Assembly: GCA_036346225.1 (NCBI GenBank)
Contig: JARFIW010001215.1
Coordinates: 2,304,501-2,368,500, forward strand
Direction: 5' to 3'
Origin: Platerodrilus igneus
Lineage: Eukaryota; Arthropoda; Insecta; Coleoptera; Lycidae
Length of the DNA stretch: 64,000 nucleotides
Shown: piece after piece, positions 44,521 through 54,135 of the stretch
Layout: every line of letters begins with the position of its first letter
Position numbering within the stretch: the first letter of the stretch is position 1
Translations under genes and position numbers: made by a program
Notes under the pieces: generated by a model
Database searches by the model: none
Seen by the model: only the letters and a program-made list of their open reading frames with translations
Told to the model about the DNA's origin: nothing

Positions 44521-45020
44521 TATATATATATACGCCGTACTCGGTGTAATGACGTTTTTACTTAACTCCACCTCTCGTACAAAGAGTGCACAACGTTACG
44601 ATGATCAAATTTTTTTTTTCACCCTTTTATGATTACCTATTTGTTTGAATTTATAAAACGAAGTCAATTAATTTCATATAATGAAAACGCTTTTCAAATT
44701 GTTAGTGTAGAAATCAATAACTCTACCGTAATAGTTCAAGAAGCTAAAGTGTAATTTTAGCAAAATCCTTTGGCGTGTGTTGTAATATAAACTCTGTGCG
44801 TGTAAGGTAGCATTCAAAAGGTCATAGACATATTTTAACAGTCGTATTTAAGTATAAAAATATTTTTAAAACGCTTTAGCACTTGAAACCGTTTTAGTTT
44901 TAGCGTTTAGTTTACAAGCAAATCGGCAGTATATTTATTTAAAGCTGCCTGTCGAAGCTTTCCTAGTAACATTAAATAAATGAAGGAAAGCGTCTTAATT
45001 TCCCCGTATATTTTTAAAAA
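43301..45020 (+). mobile_element. internal region of family B, first copy
   Basis: PBS-like TGACGCCTAAAGGTGGGACT at 43,301, then TCGCAGCTATATACCTATAA, and from 43,340 to 44,425 a stretch that is nearly the same as 49,511-50,595 (long identical runs around GCGGAGTTTTCTCCCCGTAC and AGGCGCGTGTGCTCAAGGG). The likely gag area is 43,860-44,330. Fragments in this and the second copy read as ILLVAVRYQLTAQNILVLN and GYSSKIRIDGMRYALRLNRS, but stops interrupt them. A (TA)n tract at 44,428-44,532 marks where similarity to the second copy stops. Confidence 0.6.
44428..44532. repeat. compound (TA)n microsatellite
   Basis: Two (TA)n runs separated by TACTTCTCG, with a further break (ATAATATA) near 44,513. 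The whole block can fold on itself. Confidence 0.95.
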
Positions 45021-46809
45021 GCGTAGAATAACGTTGAACACACAACGGAAAATTCTAAGTAGTGTTGGTTACCGCTGTCAATTAAGGATAGATTTATAAC
45101 CTCGTTAAAAGATATGCAGTTTTTATAGGTAGAATGGGTCAAAGCTGTTGACTGTTACGACGAAACTTGCCATCAAAGAAACAAAGAAAGAGTGTATGAT
45201 GGGATGTGTACAAGTGAGATAAGCGTAGATCGGACGCTTAACGTTCGTTGACAGCGGAGAAGGCAGTTTGAGTAAAGGCTAGTTGCTTTATCGTGTATGT
45301 TTGAATGAGATGAGAATAACACGTGTTATGAACATAAGGTAATGAACTGAATACAAAGTAAGAGAGAGGTGATTTTGGGGCTTAGGTTGGAGAGAGATAG
45401 ATATTACACTTGTTGCATTAGAGACGTTTTAAATGTTAACTTTGTCAGTTGGGACTTCAATATATACTCAACGTGATTGGTGAGAGATGTTTTGAATACG
45501 CAAAAATAAGTCGAGTAAGAGTGTAGGTTAGAAGCGTTAGTTGGATTTTCAGGAAAATGTTTTGAAAAAATCGTGGCGGTTACAGAAATTACAAGGAATT
45601 TTGAACGTACGTTAAGCTACTACTGGAAAACTTTGGGCGATAAAGTTTATTTGTATGGTGAAATTTTAAGAACCGTTGACGGGCAAGTTTTACGTGGAAA
45701 TGAATGTTTGTATTGATGATAGTTTGAGGAATTGACAGGCTTTTGCGAGGTGAGAAACAGGATATAAACCCCAACAGATTGTTGTGGAGTTCTCTTAGTT
45801 TTCTTTAGTCTCCTAGTTAGAGTAGCGTAAAGCTTTCACGTAGTCTACAACCAACTGATTGCTACAAGAATAAAATACTGTAACAAGTAGTATAAAGCAG
45901 TACTTTATGTAAGTAAAGATTGTTGTAATTTAAATTTGCAATAAGTGTGCAAAAGCATACAAATGGAAATGGAGTAGACATCAATGGTTGGTCAATGTGA
46001 ATTTGAATCAACATACAATGGTATTAGTAGCGGAGCTTGGGGAAATTGGATGCATCTTCAATGTGGTAGATGTCATGGTCAAATAGTTGCTGTTGGCAGT
46101 TGTGGTTATTGCAAGTCAGAAGGTGTTCCAGTATGCTGCAGTCTCTGAGGGAATGCCAGCAGGTCGTATGCACAAATAGTTTCCAGTTAACTGTTGCTTT
46201 TTATTGCCTATGTGTATAAACTGGTGTTCAATGATTTTTGTGCATTGTGAGTATAATTTACGAACAAAAGGGACAAATTTGGAAAGAGTTACTGAATGAA
46301 TTTTTTAATATTGTATTATTTTACAGTATTTTTATGTGGGAATTTATATTAAGAGAAAAAGGTTCAGGATATTGATAATATTTGTTTGTACAAGGTAAAA
46401 GGGACTTTTTGGTGTTTGATGTGCGAAAAGTAGCACGAGAGGTTATGGTTATTAGGAGCTTTTATTAAACCTAAGTTAGAGTAAAACATGTGGTAAAGCT
46501 CTGTTACTTTCTTGGATAATCAATTGGAACTCATTTATCTGGGGAATTATTGATCTCAAAATCTATTATTTGATAAAGAAGTTGTATATAATGTATAAGT
46601 AATGTTTGAACAAGGAGTTTAATTGTGATTTGGCGTGTATATTGTTTTTTTTATGAGTGTGTAATAAATGTATGTGATTTTCCGTAGCAGCTATTTTTTA
46701 AGTTAGTTGAATTACAGAAAGCAGCTGAGCAGCCGTGGCAAACTTCCTTGCAAATCAGAGATTTTTTACCTTTTAGGTATGTTAGTAGCACCGAAGGTTG
46801 CTAGCATTT
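45021..46809 (+). mobile_element. LTR of family B, copy 2
   Basis: Aligns with 41,335-43,300 (see copy 1). Here it ends at AGCATTT and is followed at 46,810 by a good PBS. It lies between two copies of the family B internal region, so it works as 3' LTR for one and 5' LTR for the next in a tandem array. Confidence 0.7.
45762..45800 (+). promoter_or_regulatory. LTR B copy 2 core promoter (TATA)
   Basis: ATATAAACCCCAACAGATTG at 45,762 and TCTCTTAGTTTTC about 30 bp later, matching copy 1. Confidence 0.5.
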
Positions 46810-46975
46810 TGGCGCCCGTGAACGAGGGACATCATCAGAACCAGAGTTAGAACCATAGCAGCTTTCGCAGAATTTTTGGCGCCCAGAAAGTGAGGCTTTT
46901 TGTATTACTAAATGTAGTTTAACAGAAAGTTTGCAGAATATTTGGCCACCCAATGGTGGGGCTTGAACTTCGCAG

Positions 46976-46977
<2 letters not shown>
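46810..46977 (+). repeat. three tandem LTR-end/PBS units of family B
   Basis: TGGCGCCCGTGAACGAGGGA at 46,810, TGGCGCCCAGAAAGTGAGGC at 46,877 and TGGCCACCCAATGGTGGGGC at 46,943 are spaced 67 and 66 bp. Each is preceded by an AGCATTT or TGCAGAATATT/CGCAGAATTTT context. All three resemble the tRNA-Lys complement. Confidence 0.75.

Positions 46978-47013
<36 letters not shown>
46978..47013. repeat. (TA)n microsatellite
   Basis: Follows CTTCGCAGCAA just downstream of the third PBS unit. It marks the left edge of the block inserted in the second B internal region. Confidence 0.95.
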
Positions 47014-47014
<1 letters not shown>

Positions 47015-47017
<3 letters not shown>

Positions 47018-47441
47018 CTTGTGTAAAAAAAACTACCTAAAATATTTATATATTAATCTTGGCTTATAGCCGTAATATTGAGCGTTGCTTCCTGTTTATA
47101 TCTGACATAAGTCAAAAACTTGACAATGTCAGATATGATTGACAAAAATGCTAAACGTAATTGAAAGTTAGGTTTATATATGGTTCTGTACACGATTTAG
47201 ATTTGTAAATTTCTCAATTATAGTCATCGGTCTCGATGGCGTAATTGGTTAACCCACAGTTCCGGCAAAACTGAGATGCAGGTTCAAATCCTGTCCAAGA
47301 CCTTATATGTTCCTTCTTTCAATTACTAACTCGATTTGAAATGATCATTTGGGCTTTGCATAAAAGTCTAAGTTATTATTTCATCTTAATAATTGTAATA
47401 CGTTAGTATTGATCAACTTACCTTGTGTAAAAAAACTACCT

Positions 47442-47448
<7 letters not shown>
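47015..47448. repeat. 31 bp direct repeats bracketing a tRNA-like sequence
   Basis: TACCTTGTGTAAAAAAA(A)CTACCTAAAATAT occurs at 47,015-47,045 and 47,419-47,448, differing by one A. The left copy follows one (TA)n tract and the right copy runs into another (47,444-47,489). The 373 bp between them contains a tRNA-like sequence. It could be a tandem duplication or long target duplication of an inserted SINE-like unit. Confidence 0.8.
47229..47302 (+). tRNA. tRNA-like sequence (likely pseudogene or SINE head)
   Basis: A 74-base sequence with acceptor arms GGTCTCG/CAAGACC (one mismatch), box A-like TGGCGTAATTGG, an anticodon stem CAGTT/AACTG with loop CCGGCAA, and a perfect T arm with box B GGTTCAAATCC. 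The loop would give anticodon GGC but has C instead of the invariant U33, so a working tRNA is doubtful. No T-run terminator follows directly. It lies between 31 bp direct repeats. Confidence 0.5.

Positions 47449-47489
<41 letters not shown>
47444..47489. repeat. (TA)n microsatellite
   Basis: About 22 TA units directly after the right 31 bp repeat. Confidence 0.95.
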
Positions 47490-47490
<1 letters not shown>

Positions 47491-47784
47491 TGTGGTATTT
47501 GAATGGCAAAAGGAGTTAGATAATTCATTTGATAATTTATTTCAAGTTTCAGCATGTAAATACAAAAAAGCAACAATTTATAAAGCTTGTACAAATTACT
47601 AGTGTAGGATTTAATTTTACAAAGAACTTTCAAGATGCTTAAATGCAATGTAGCATAAGCGCATAAACCAGAAATACTAATTAAAGCAGTGCGTATTATA
47701 ATGTAAATATTCTTAACGTGCATTTAAAAGAATCATAAACATATTTAATCATTGTATATAATAAGTGTAGCATAGGGTGTAAAT

Positions 47785-48926
47785 ATGTTTTTACTAACAA
47801 TTGAATTTTTATTTCACAATTGTTATTTTTCCTTCAACAATAAATTTTATCTACAAATTTTTGGATGTCCGATGGGATCAAATCTCAGTCCCATTATTGC
47901 TCAAATAGTTATGGACGAACTGTTGAATTCAGTTATTCCGCAACTTCCATTTAATCCTCCATGTATTAAAAAATTTGTTGATGATATAGTGACAGCTATT
48001 CCGAAAGATAAAATAGATGAAACTCTTAACATTTTTAATAAATACAATACCCACATTCAATTTACAATAGAAACGGAATCAAATAACTCTGTACCATTCC
48101 TAAACACTTTATTAATTAGAAATGATAAAAATGAAATTATTTTAGATTGGTATCAGAAGCCTACACCTTCAAACAGATACTTATATTATTATTCTTATCA
48201 TCCATTTAAAACCAAATTAAATTTTATTTTGGGATTAAAAGATCGAATAAAAAAGATATCCCATCCCTCTTTTCATAATAAAAACATGAAACATCTTTCA
48301 AATATTCTAAAAAATAATAACTATCCTATACACCTGATAACAAAATTATTATATAACACAAAAAAATACAATAATATAAACAATTACGATGGTGATATAG
48401 ATAATAATAATAATAATACAACTAACGAAAATAACAAAACTATACAGCTATATAAAACACTACCAAATATAGATGACCACCTAACTCATAAATTAGTTAA
48501 AGTATTTAAAAATTACAATTTCAAATATGCTAAAAAAATATTTTAACATTAAGAAGCATTTTTTCAAAATTTAAAAATAAGACACTAGATTTATTTCAAA
48601 GAAACCTTGTATACCAAATTAATTGTATAGATTGTGGTAATCCTTATATAGGCCAAACGTCACAAACTTTAAAACAACGTATAACCCAACACAAAAGTGA
48701 CATTAGAATCAAACCAAATTCCTGTGCTTTATCAAGACACTCAATTGATTTAGATCACAAAATTGATTTTAAACATCCTAAAATTTTAGAATTAGAAAGA
48801 GATACACAAAAAAGACTATTTCTGGAAATGTATCATATATTTCGCCAAAAAAATTGTATAAATAAAAAAACAGATATTGGTGGTCTAAGTTCGATTTACA
48901 CATACATACTTAGTCTTCAGAAGTAA
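47785..48926 (+). pseudogene. Penelope-like element: reverse transcriptase and GIY-YIG endonuclease
   Basis: A 5'-truncated element. Frame 47,785-48,546 (253 codons) begins inside the RT: YLQIFGCPMGSNLSPIIAQI (~47,850), KKFVDDIVTA (the Y/FVDD catalytic box, ~47,970), VPFLNTLL (~48,095) and YHPFKTKLNFILGLKDR (~48,200), all in Penelope order. After a one-base shift, best placed in the A7 run at 48,532-48,538, a second frame (48,543-48,926) gives LRSIFSKFKNK, then the GIY-YIG domain YQINCIDCGNPYIGQTSQTL, KQRITQHKSDIR and E..YHIFRQKNCINKKTDIGG. The CX2C just before YIG is typical of endonuclease-bearing Penelope elements. The RT N-terminus is missing, so it is inactive, but the frame is otherwise well kept, suggesting a young copy. 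Confidence 0.93.
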
Positions 48927-49462
48927 CATATACCTAATGCAATAATTGATATTGTAGTGATTAGCATTACATACATACACATCCTATCACATTCATACAT
49001 ACACGTACTAACAAACAAACAGATTAATATACATAATCACAAATATTCATAGACACTCGCATAAATATAACATGTACACGCACTCACACTTATACACACA
49101 CAAACACATACACACATGCATACATGCACACATAGGCATTCTGATTTTAAATCTTCAAATAATTAAAAAAAGTGAAACTGAAAGGTTTCAAAATTTGACA
49201 TTTTTATTTTTATTTTTATACAAGTTATACAATTTTCTTATAACGAATTGAAGCAAAAATTAGTTAAAATAAGATTTCGATTTAATTTTCATGTTAATTT
49301 AATGTTTAACCTCGTCTTGTAAGTTACTATCAATTCATTTATATGTTAGCCTAGTTAATTGTAGAAAGCCTGTGATCAAGAATTTAAATAAAATTCGAAA
49401 ATTTAGGCCTTAAAAAAGAGTTTACTTTCCTACAGCTGACCTCAAACCCGTTAATAATATAT

Positions 49463-49467
<5 letters not shown>
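48927..49467 (+). mobile_element. 3' region of the Penelope-like element with ACAT/CACA repeat
   Basis: From 48,960 to 49,135 the sequence is built of CATACATACA, ACACACAAACACAT and similar units, followed by AT-rich sequence. Its end is not defined. It ends at the latest at the (TA)n tract from 49,468, beyond which family B internal sequence resumes. Confidence 0.5.

Positions 49468-49510
<43 letters not shown>
49468..49510. repeat. (TA)n microsatellite at right edge of the insertion in family B
   Basis: Directly followed at 49,511 by CCATAACTTTGTATAAGGGG, which matches CCTATAACTTCGTATAAGGA at 43,340 in the uninterrupted first copy. Confidence 0.95.
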
Positions 49511-49512
<2 letters not shown>

Positions 49513-50600
49513 ATAACTTTGTATAAGGGGGCCCGCGCTTGTATTTTACTAGGAGTCTGAAATTTCTTTGGGCATCCCTGCACTGGAATAAAATTGAGCA
49601 CAAACACTGCGGCTCGATGGTCCACACATAGAATCATACCACACGCCGTGTCACACGGCATACGTTTTGTACCGGCTTGTCACATATGCATTCGTGTTCA
49701 TATGTGTAGTAACGCAAATATTTATCCACTGCTAAACGTTATAGTATGGATTTTATTTTAAGAGTTGTTGAATTGTAATAGTTTGTTATACCCTAAATAA
49801 ACTAAATTACTTTTTGAAATATTTCAAAGCGCTAATTCAACAATAGCAATATGCGGAGTTTTCTCCCCGTACGTGCTTTCTCGTGTAAAATTTAAGGCGC
49901 GTGTGCTCAAGGGCTAAATTTGATACTATAAAATTTCCAAAACAATATTACAACTCGTTTCGTTCGTTCACCGATTTACTAAATTATACAAAATCGTACA
50001 AAAAGTATTCTTTTTCTTTAATTATCTGTCTTGCACAAAGATGACACAACAAAATATTGACATGCTTTACCAAATTGCTTAATGGAGCAACACTAAAAAT
50101 GCACCAGCAAGTCAAATTAAATGATGCATGTCTACTCCTTTGGGTCGTATTTGCAAGCAAGTACCACGCCAGGTTACGAGAAAAATGAAATATGAACGCG
50201 AAGGGTATTCGAGCAAAATCAGAATTGATGGAATGCGATACGCATTACGTTTAAATCGATCGGAAAAACAAAAGGAAATACATATTGATGAAATCCTTTG
50301 AGCGAAGATTCTCTTGAAATGATAAAATTGAATGTGAAAGCATGTTAGATGCTGACGTATTAAAAGGAATTTTACTTGTGGCCGTACGATATCAGTTGAC
50401 AGCACAAAATATTTTGGTTCTTAACGTCGAAGCGAAAGCATGGAAATCTTATTAAAATCGCCATTAAACGATTTTCTTATATATTAGGCAAGTTGACAGT
50501 AGAACTTAGCTTTCCGATTTTAAATTTAAATTAATTTTGAGCAATATACGCGTAGAAACTCGTTAAGAATATTCAGAGTTAGCGAGAGTAAGAATGAAAA
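49511..50600 (+). mobile_element. internal region of family B, second copy (right part)
   Basis: About 1.09 kb nearly collinear with 43,340-44,427, mostly single-base differences and a few small indels. Similarity ends at GAGAGTAAGAAT (50,595), where the first copy enters its (TA)n tract. Broken gag-like reading frame as in the first copy. The 97-codon minus-strand frame at 50,112-50,405 is a shadow of this. No LTR follows, so the copy is truncated on the right. Confidence 0.75.
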
Positions 50601-50929
50601 TTACGAAAATATAGTTATTTATCCATTTGTTTAATAACAATCTAAAATTAAATCTTAGTAATACTTGTATTAATCCATTGTGCCCAGATTACTATTTCTT
50701 TCAGTTACAATACTTTTTCTCATCAAACCTGCTTAGATACGTAAATAAAAGGTAGTAACACCTGCTGCGTACATCGACGTAGGTAGTAACTGTTATCGTT
50801 CGGGTGGGCGGCGTCTGAAAGCATGTAGGCTGGGCTTAATTATTTGTTTAATAAATATAAGCAAAAATAATTATAAGTTCCATAAATACATGAAAATTAA
50901 AATGAAATAGCTAAAATTGAATGATTTTA

Positions 50930-51275
50930 ACAGTTTGAAGCATTTCGGAAGTCTTCGGTAGTAATCTTCGGAACTCTTCGGAAGGCTTCGTGGTTGCTTG
51001 TGAAACCAAAATAAACTTAAACACTTATTGAATGGATGTATATACAGTTTAAAGGTGTGTAAAAGTCTTAGGTAGTATTCGGCATTCTTCGGAATGTTTC
51101 GGAAGGTGCTTGTGAGGTCGAGCAGGAACAACGGTAGTTAAAAAATATTTACAATTTGAAGAGGTGCAGACGTCTTCGGTGGTCTTCGGAACTCTTCGGA
51201 AGGCTTCGTGTTTTACTTGTGGGACAACTTAAGTTACAAAGAATGATGATATGAAATTAAAAACTATTAAATAAA
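50930..51275 (-). repeat. ~115 bp CTTCGGAA repeat block (R2 type) in family D leader
   Basis: Three units near 50,945, 51,065 and 51,170, each with GTCTTCGGT, ATCTTCGGAACTCTTCGGAA, GGCTTCG and ACTTGTG. The block matches 55,800-56,105 over its length, including the shared GGTAGTTAAAAAATATTTAC and GATATGAAATTAAAAACTAT. On the minus strand it follows the D copy 2 PBS and leader, so it belongs to that element's internal region. Confidence 0.75.
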
Positions 51276-51583
51276 TATATTGCTGTGGTTAAACCTCTAG
51301 GATCGATTCTCGCCCCACGAATTGGGCACCATAAAATTGCTGTGGATTTCTCTATACCAATTCTAGCCCTAGTGTCGTTGGGCCGTCATAAAATTTTCTG
51401 AAATAAAAACAAATCTTACAATACCTTTGGAACGCCACTTTATTTCTGCACACCCTGACTACCTCTAAGATCTGCTTCTTCTTGCATACCCACCATCCTC
51501 AATTCACTCTTTCTCACATATACAGTCAAATGAAATTACCACTCAAATAATGCAACAAGACATTCAACCTTTTTATTTACACA

Positions 51584-52130
51584 AGTTATGTATCCCCCAA
51601 TTGAGATACGTATAAAGAAATAGAATAAATTAGGAAATTATTAGAAAGTGCCAAGTGAAGTGCAACAAAGTAGATCAAGGACAATTTATACAGTTTATTA
51701 ACGTTCATGGGAACGGAAGCACTACTTTGTATCGCAGACGATAAGTGACACTGCAGATGTCAGGTCACAGGCGGTCACAGACGGTCAGGTACTGTGATTA
51801 CTTAGAAATTAAGATTACAACATTGTATTTATGAATAGCGTTAAGTGTAAGCAGACATGAGATCTGCAAGTTCCCACAGTCATGTGAGGGGGTAGGGATA
51901 TTATAAAAAGCCCGGGAGCCCCAGTCGACAACAGTTAATCTATCGATCAGCTTCAACATTGCAGTTCGTTAGACTACTTATTTTAGTACAATTAATTAAT
52001 GTATTTCGATTAAAGTAATATTAACTAATTTGTCAAAATTCCAAGTCAATTCTGTATAATTAAATAAATGTGTTAAGAAGTTTGGAAATGGTTATTTAAA
52101 AAGGCCGCTCGCAAGCCACGAACCTTAACT
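51584..52130 (+). mobile_element. solo LTR, family C copy 2 (TSD CACA)
   Basis: 547 bp, starts AGTTATGTATCCCCC and ends CCTTAACT (inverted AGTTA/TAACT). CACA lies on both sides (51,580-51,583 and 52,131-52,134). The uninterrupted site is preserved in D copy 1 at 38,191-38,216 with one CACA. Body similar to copy 1 at 40,746-41,328. A TATA box (TTATAAAA at 51,901) is followed by ACAGTT at 51,931, the expected initiator distance. Confidence 0.92.
51901..51936 (+). promoter_or_regulatory. LTR C copy 2 core promoter (TATA + initiator)
   Basis: TTATAAAA at 51,901-51,908 and ACAGTT at 51,931-51,936, 30 bp apart, as in LTR C copy 1. Confidence 0.6.
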
Positions 52131-52280
52131 CACATATTAACAAGTATCCATTAGTAAGAAAATATTTACACATTTGTACATACAGTTTGATAAAAAATGT
52201 TACCATCTCAACCTTTAAATCTTTTAAAATTTCATGATTTTATAACAACATTTTTATGTCATTAATAAACATTTTTAAAT

Positions 52281-53736
52281 AATCAATATACACCCCCAAT
52301 TAGTCAAAACACTCAAGCACAAAATACCAGCACAAATGTTCAAGCAAAATCAAGAAATTAATTTTTTGTACCCAGAGTCAGCTTCTTCCATCATTACCTC
52401 TGAAGATGTGTTCCAAAACTCTCGTCGTTGTGTCCATCCAACTCATTTCCACTCACTATCCAAATCCCTGCAACCACCTTTAGTATTTCTACTAGGATGA
52501 TTGTCTCGACCCAGCTTAACCTTCCATAATCACTACATTTCACGCATACTTGTTTCAAACTCCTGGATTTGCTTACCCAGGTACCATCCTATCATTAGAT
52601 CTTATCGTGCAGTAACAGCACCTTTTATAAGCCAGCAGCCACTTGTGCAAATCACTTTTACTACATTACCGGTACGTTACTAACAGCTTTGACACACTTT
52701 TAAATAGGATGTTGTATGATAATTCAACGAATAAGCGATAATCAGTACAACGTAAGAGCACGTAATAGCAAATACGTAAGAGATGTAAGAGAGTTTTAAT
52801 ACCTCTCACCGTGTATTTATACGCTTTTGAATACCCCTCACGGACCCTCTTTTCAACGAAGAGCTTATTTTTTAAAACCGATTCTCCAAATTTTGTTCGT
52901 AACAAACTTCAACGTCTGAAAAATTCCAAGTTTACCCTACCTTTACAATGAAATTCGCTCAACCACATCTAACCGACGCGAGCTTCTCAAAACTTCTAGC
53001 CTTCGACCAATTATATTGCTTTCCTTCGTTTTTAACGTCCAATTCTTAGCTACCTTTTTTCGTCCATATTTATTGTCTCTTTTAGAACCCTTCTTAAGCT
53101 ACAGAAAATTGATATTGTGGTTGGCCTCCAAATCTACTGCGTATTTTAGACGTGTATTGTAACCAACGTTTTATTATACGTGTTCTCTGTCTGTTTCACA
53201 TTATGGATATTTCATTTCACTTACTCTTCAGAGCATTTGTTATTTTAGCAACTTGTCGCACCGACCGCTACAAACAATTCTATAGAATTTTGTGCCAACG
53301 TTTATTTGAACTTTGAACTTGGCATTTTAACTATCAGGTGTTTCTTTAAAGCAATTTGTGCTGTTTTAAAATTATAATTCCGAGTTTTAGCACTACTTAG
53401 TATAACAAACGTTTCGTTTATTTAAAAGGAAATATGCGTTTAAATTATTGATTTTCTACACTCAAAAGCTCCGTTTCTTATCCGTTGCACTTGATTTAAA
53501 ATAGTACAACTAATTATGCATATCCTTGGGTTTTCATGTGACCTAAAGCTTCTACTCGTTATGCAATTTTAACCTTTTGATTTAGAAATACAAAAGTGGC
53601 TCATTATCCGCCCGTTTTTCAATATATAAACTGATTAATTTGACGCATAAATAAATTGTTCCTATTTCCTATATACACACTTGTTAAAAATTGATTATCT
53701 AGACCTATATACCCTTCTTAACCTATAATTTCCACG

Positions 53737-53739
<3 letters not shown>
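52281..53739. other. AT-rich stretch with no supported gene
   Basis: Frames at 52,501-52,683 and 52,666-52,905 are short with no motif. No copy of this stretch was recognised elsewhere in the window. Confidence 0.4.

Positions 53740-53817
<78 letters not shown>
53740..53817. repeat. (TA)n microsatellite
   Basis: Interrupted once (ATTTATA near 53,770). Left flank CCACGACAA; right flank AAGCATAGAGGGGTTCAG, the start of an R1-type repeat block. The second R1 block also starts beside a short TATATATA run (56,107-56,115). Confidence 0.95.
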
Positions 53818-53818
<1 letters not shown>

Positions 53819-54025
53819 CATAGAGGGGTTCAGAAGTTTTCGGTTGTCTTCGAAACTCTTCGGAAGGCTTTGGAATTCATTTGTGAGGCCCAGTAGGAAC
53901 TTAAATAGCGATAGCTAGAAAATATTTACAGTTTTAAGAGGCCTAGACGTCTTTGGTTGTTTCCGGAACTCTTCGGAAGGCTTCGTATTTTACTTGTGAT
54001 ACAATGTGAGAGTATGAAGAATTAT
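53818..54025 (-). repeat. CTTCGGAA repeat block (R1 type)
   Basis: Matches 56,115-56,335 throughout: AGCATA(G/T)AGGGGTTCAGAAG, TTCGAAACTC, TTTGTGAGGCCCAGTA, AGAAAATATTTACAGTTTTA and ATGAAGAATTAT. It lies directly downstream (minus sense) of the gag-protease remnant. Confidence 0.75.
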
Positions 54026-54135
54026 GATTGCAGTCGAAAGAATACCTGTTCTTGGGACATCCATCCATAGGTATGCCTTTCAGGTTGTTCGCCTTGCACA
54101 TAATTGGGCAGAACGGCTCGGGCTGTCTAGTTAGC

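Larger units (their letters stand above)
51276..52280 (-). mobile_element. family D LTR and PBS, copy 2, interrupted by a C LTR
   Basis: Reverse complement of 37,880-38,470. The PBS on the minus strand is 51,331-51,306 (TGGTGCCCAATTCGTGGGGC), the LTR end is at 51,338, and the leader reads CCACAGCAATATAT up to 51,276. The LTR is split at 51,583/52,131 by the solo C LTR. A ~170 bp stretch of copy 1 is absent. Confidence 0.75.

Noticed and set aside
47436..47723. 95-codon minus-strand ORF
   Set aside because: Its end is poly(Ile-Tyr) from the (TA)n tract and the remainder has no motif. Similar (TA)n-derived frames at 7,667-7,897 and 49,422-49,661 were dropped for the same reason.
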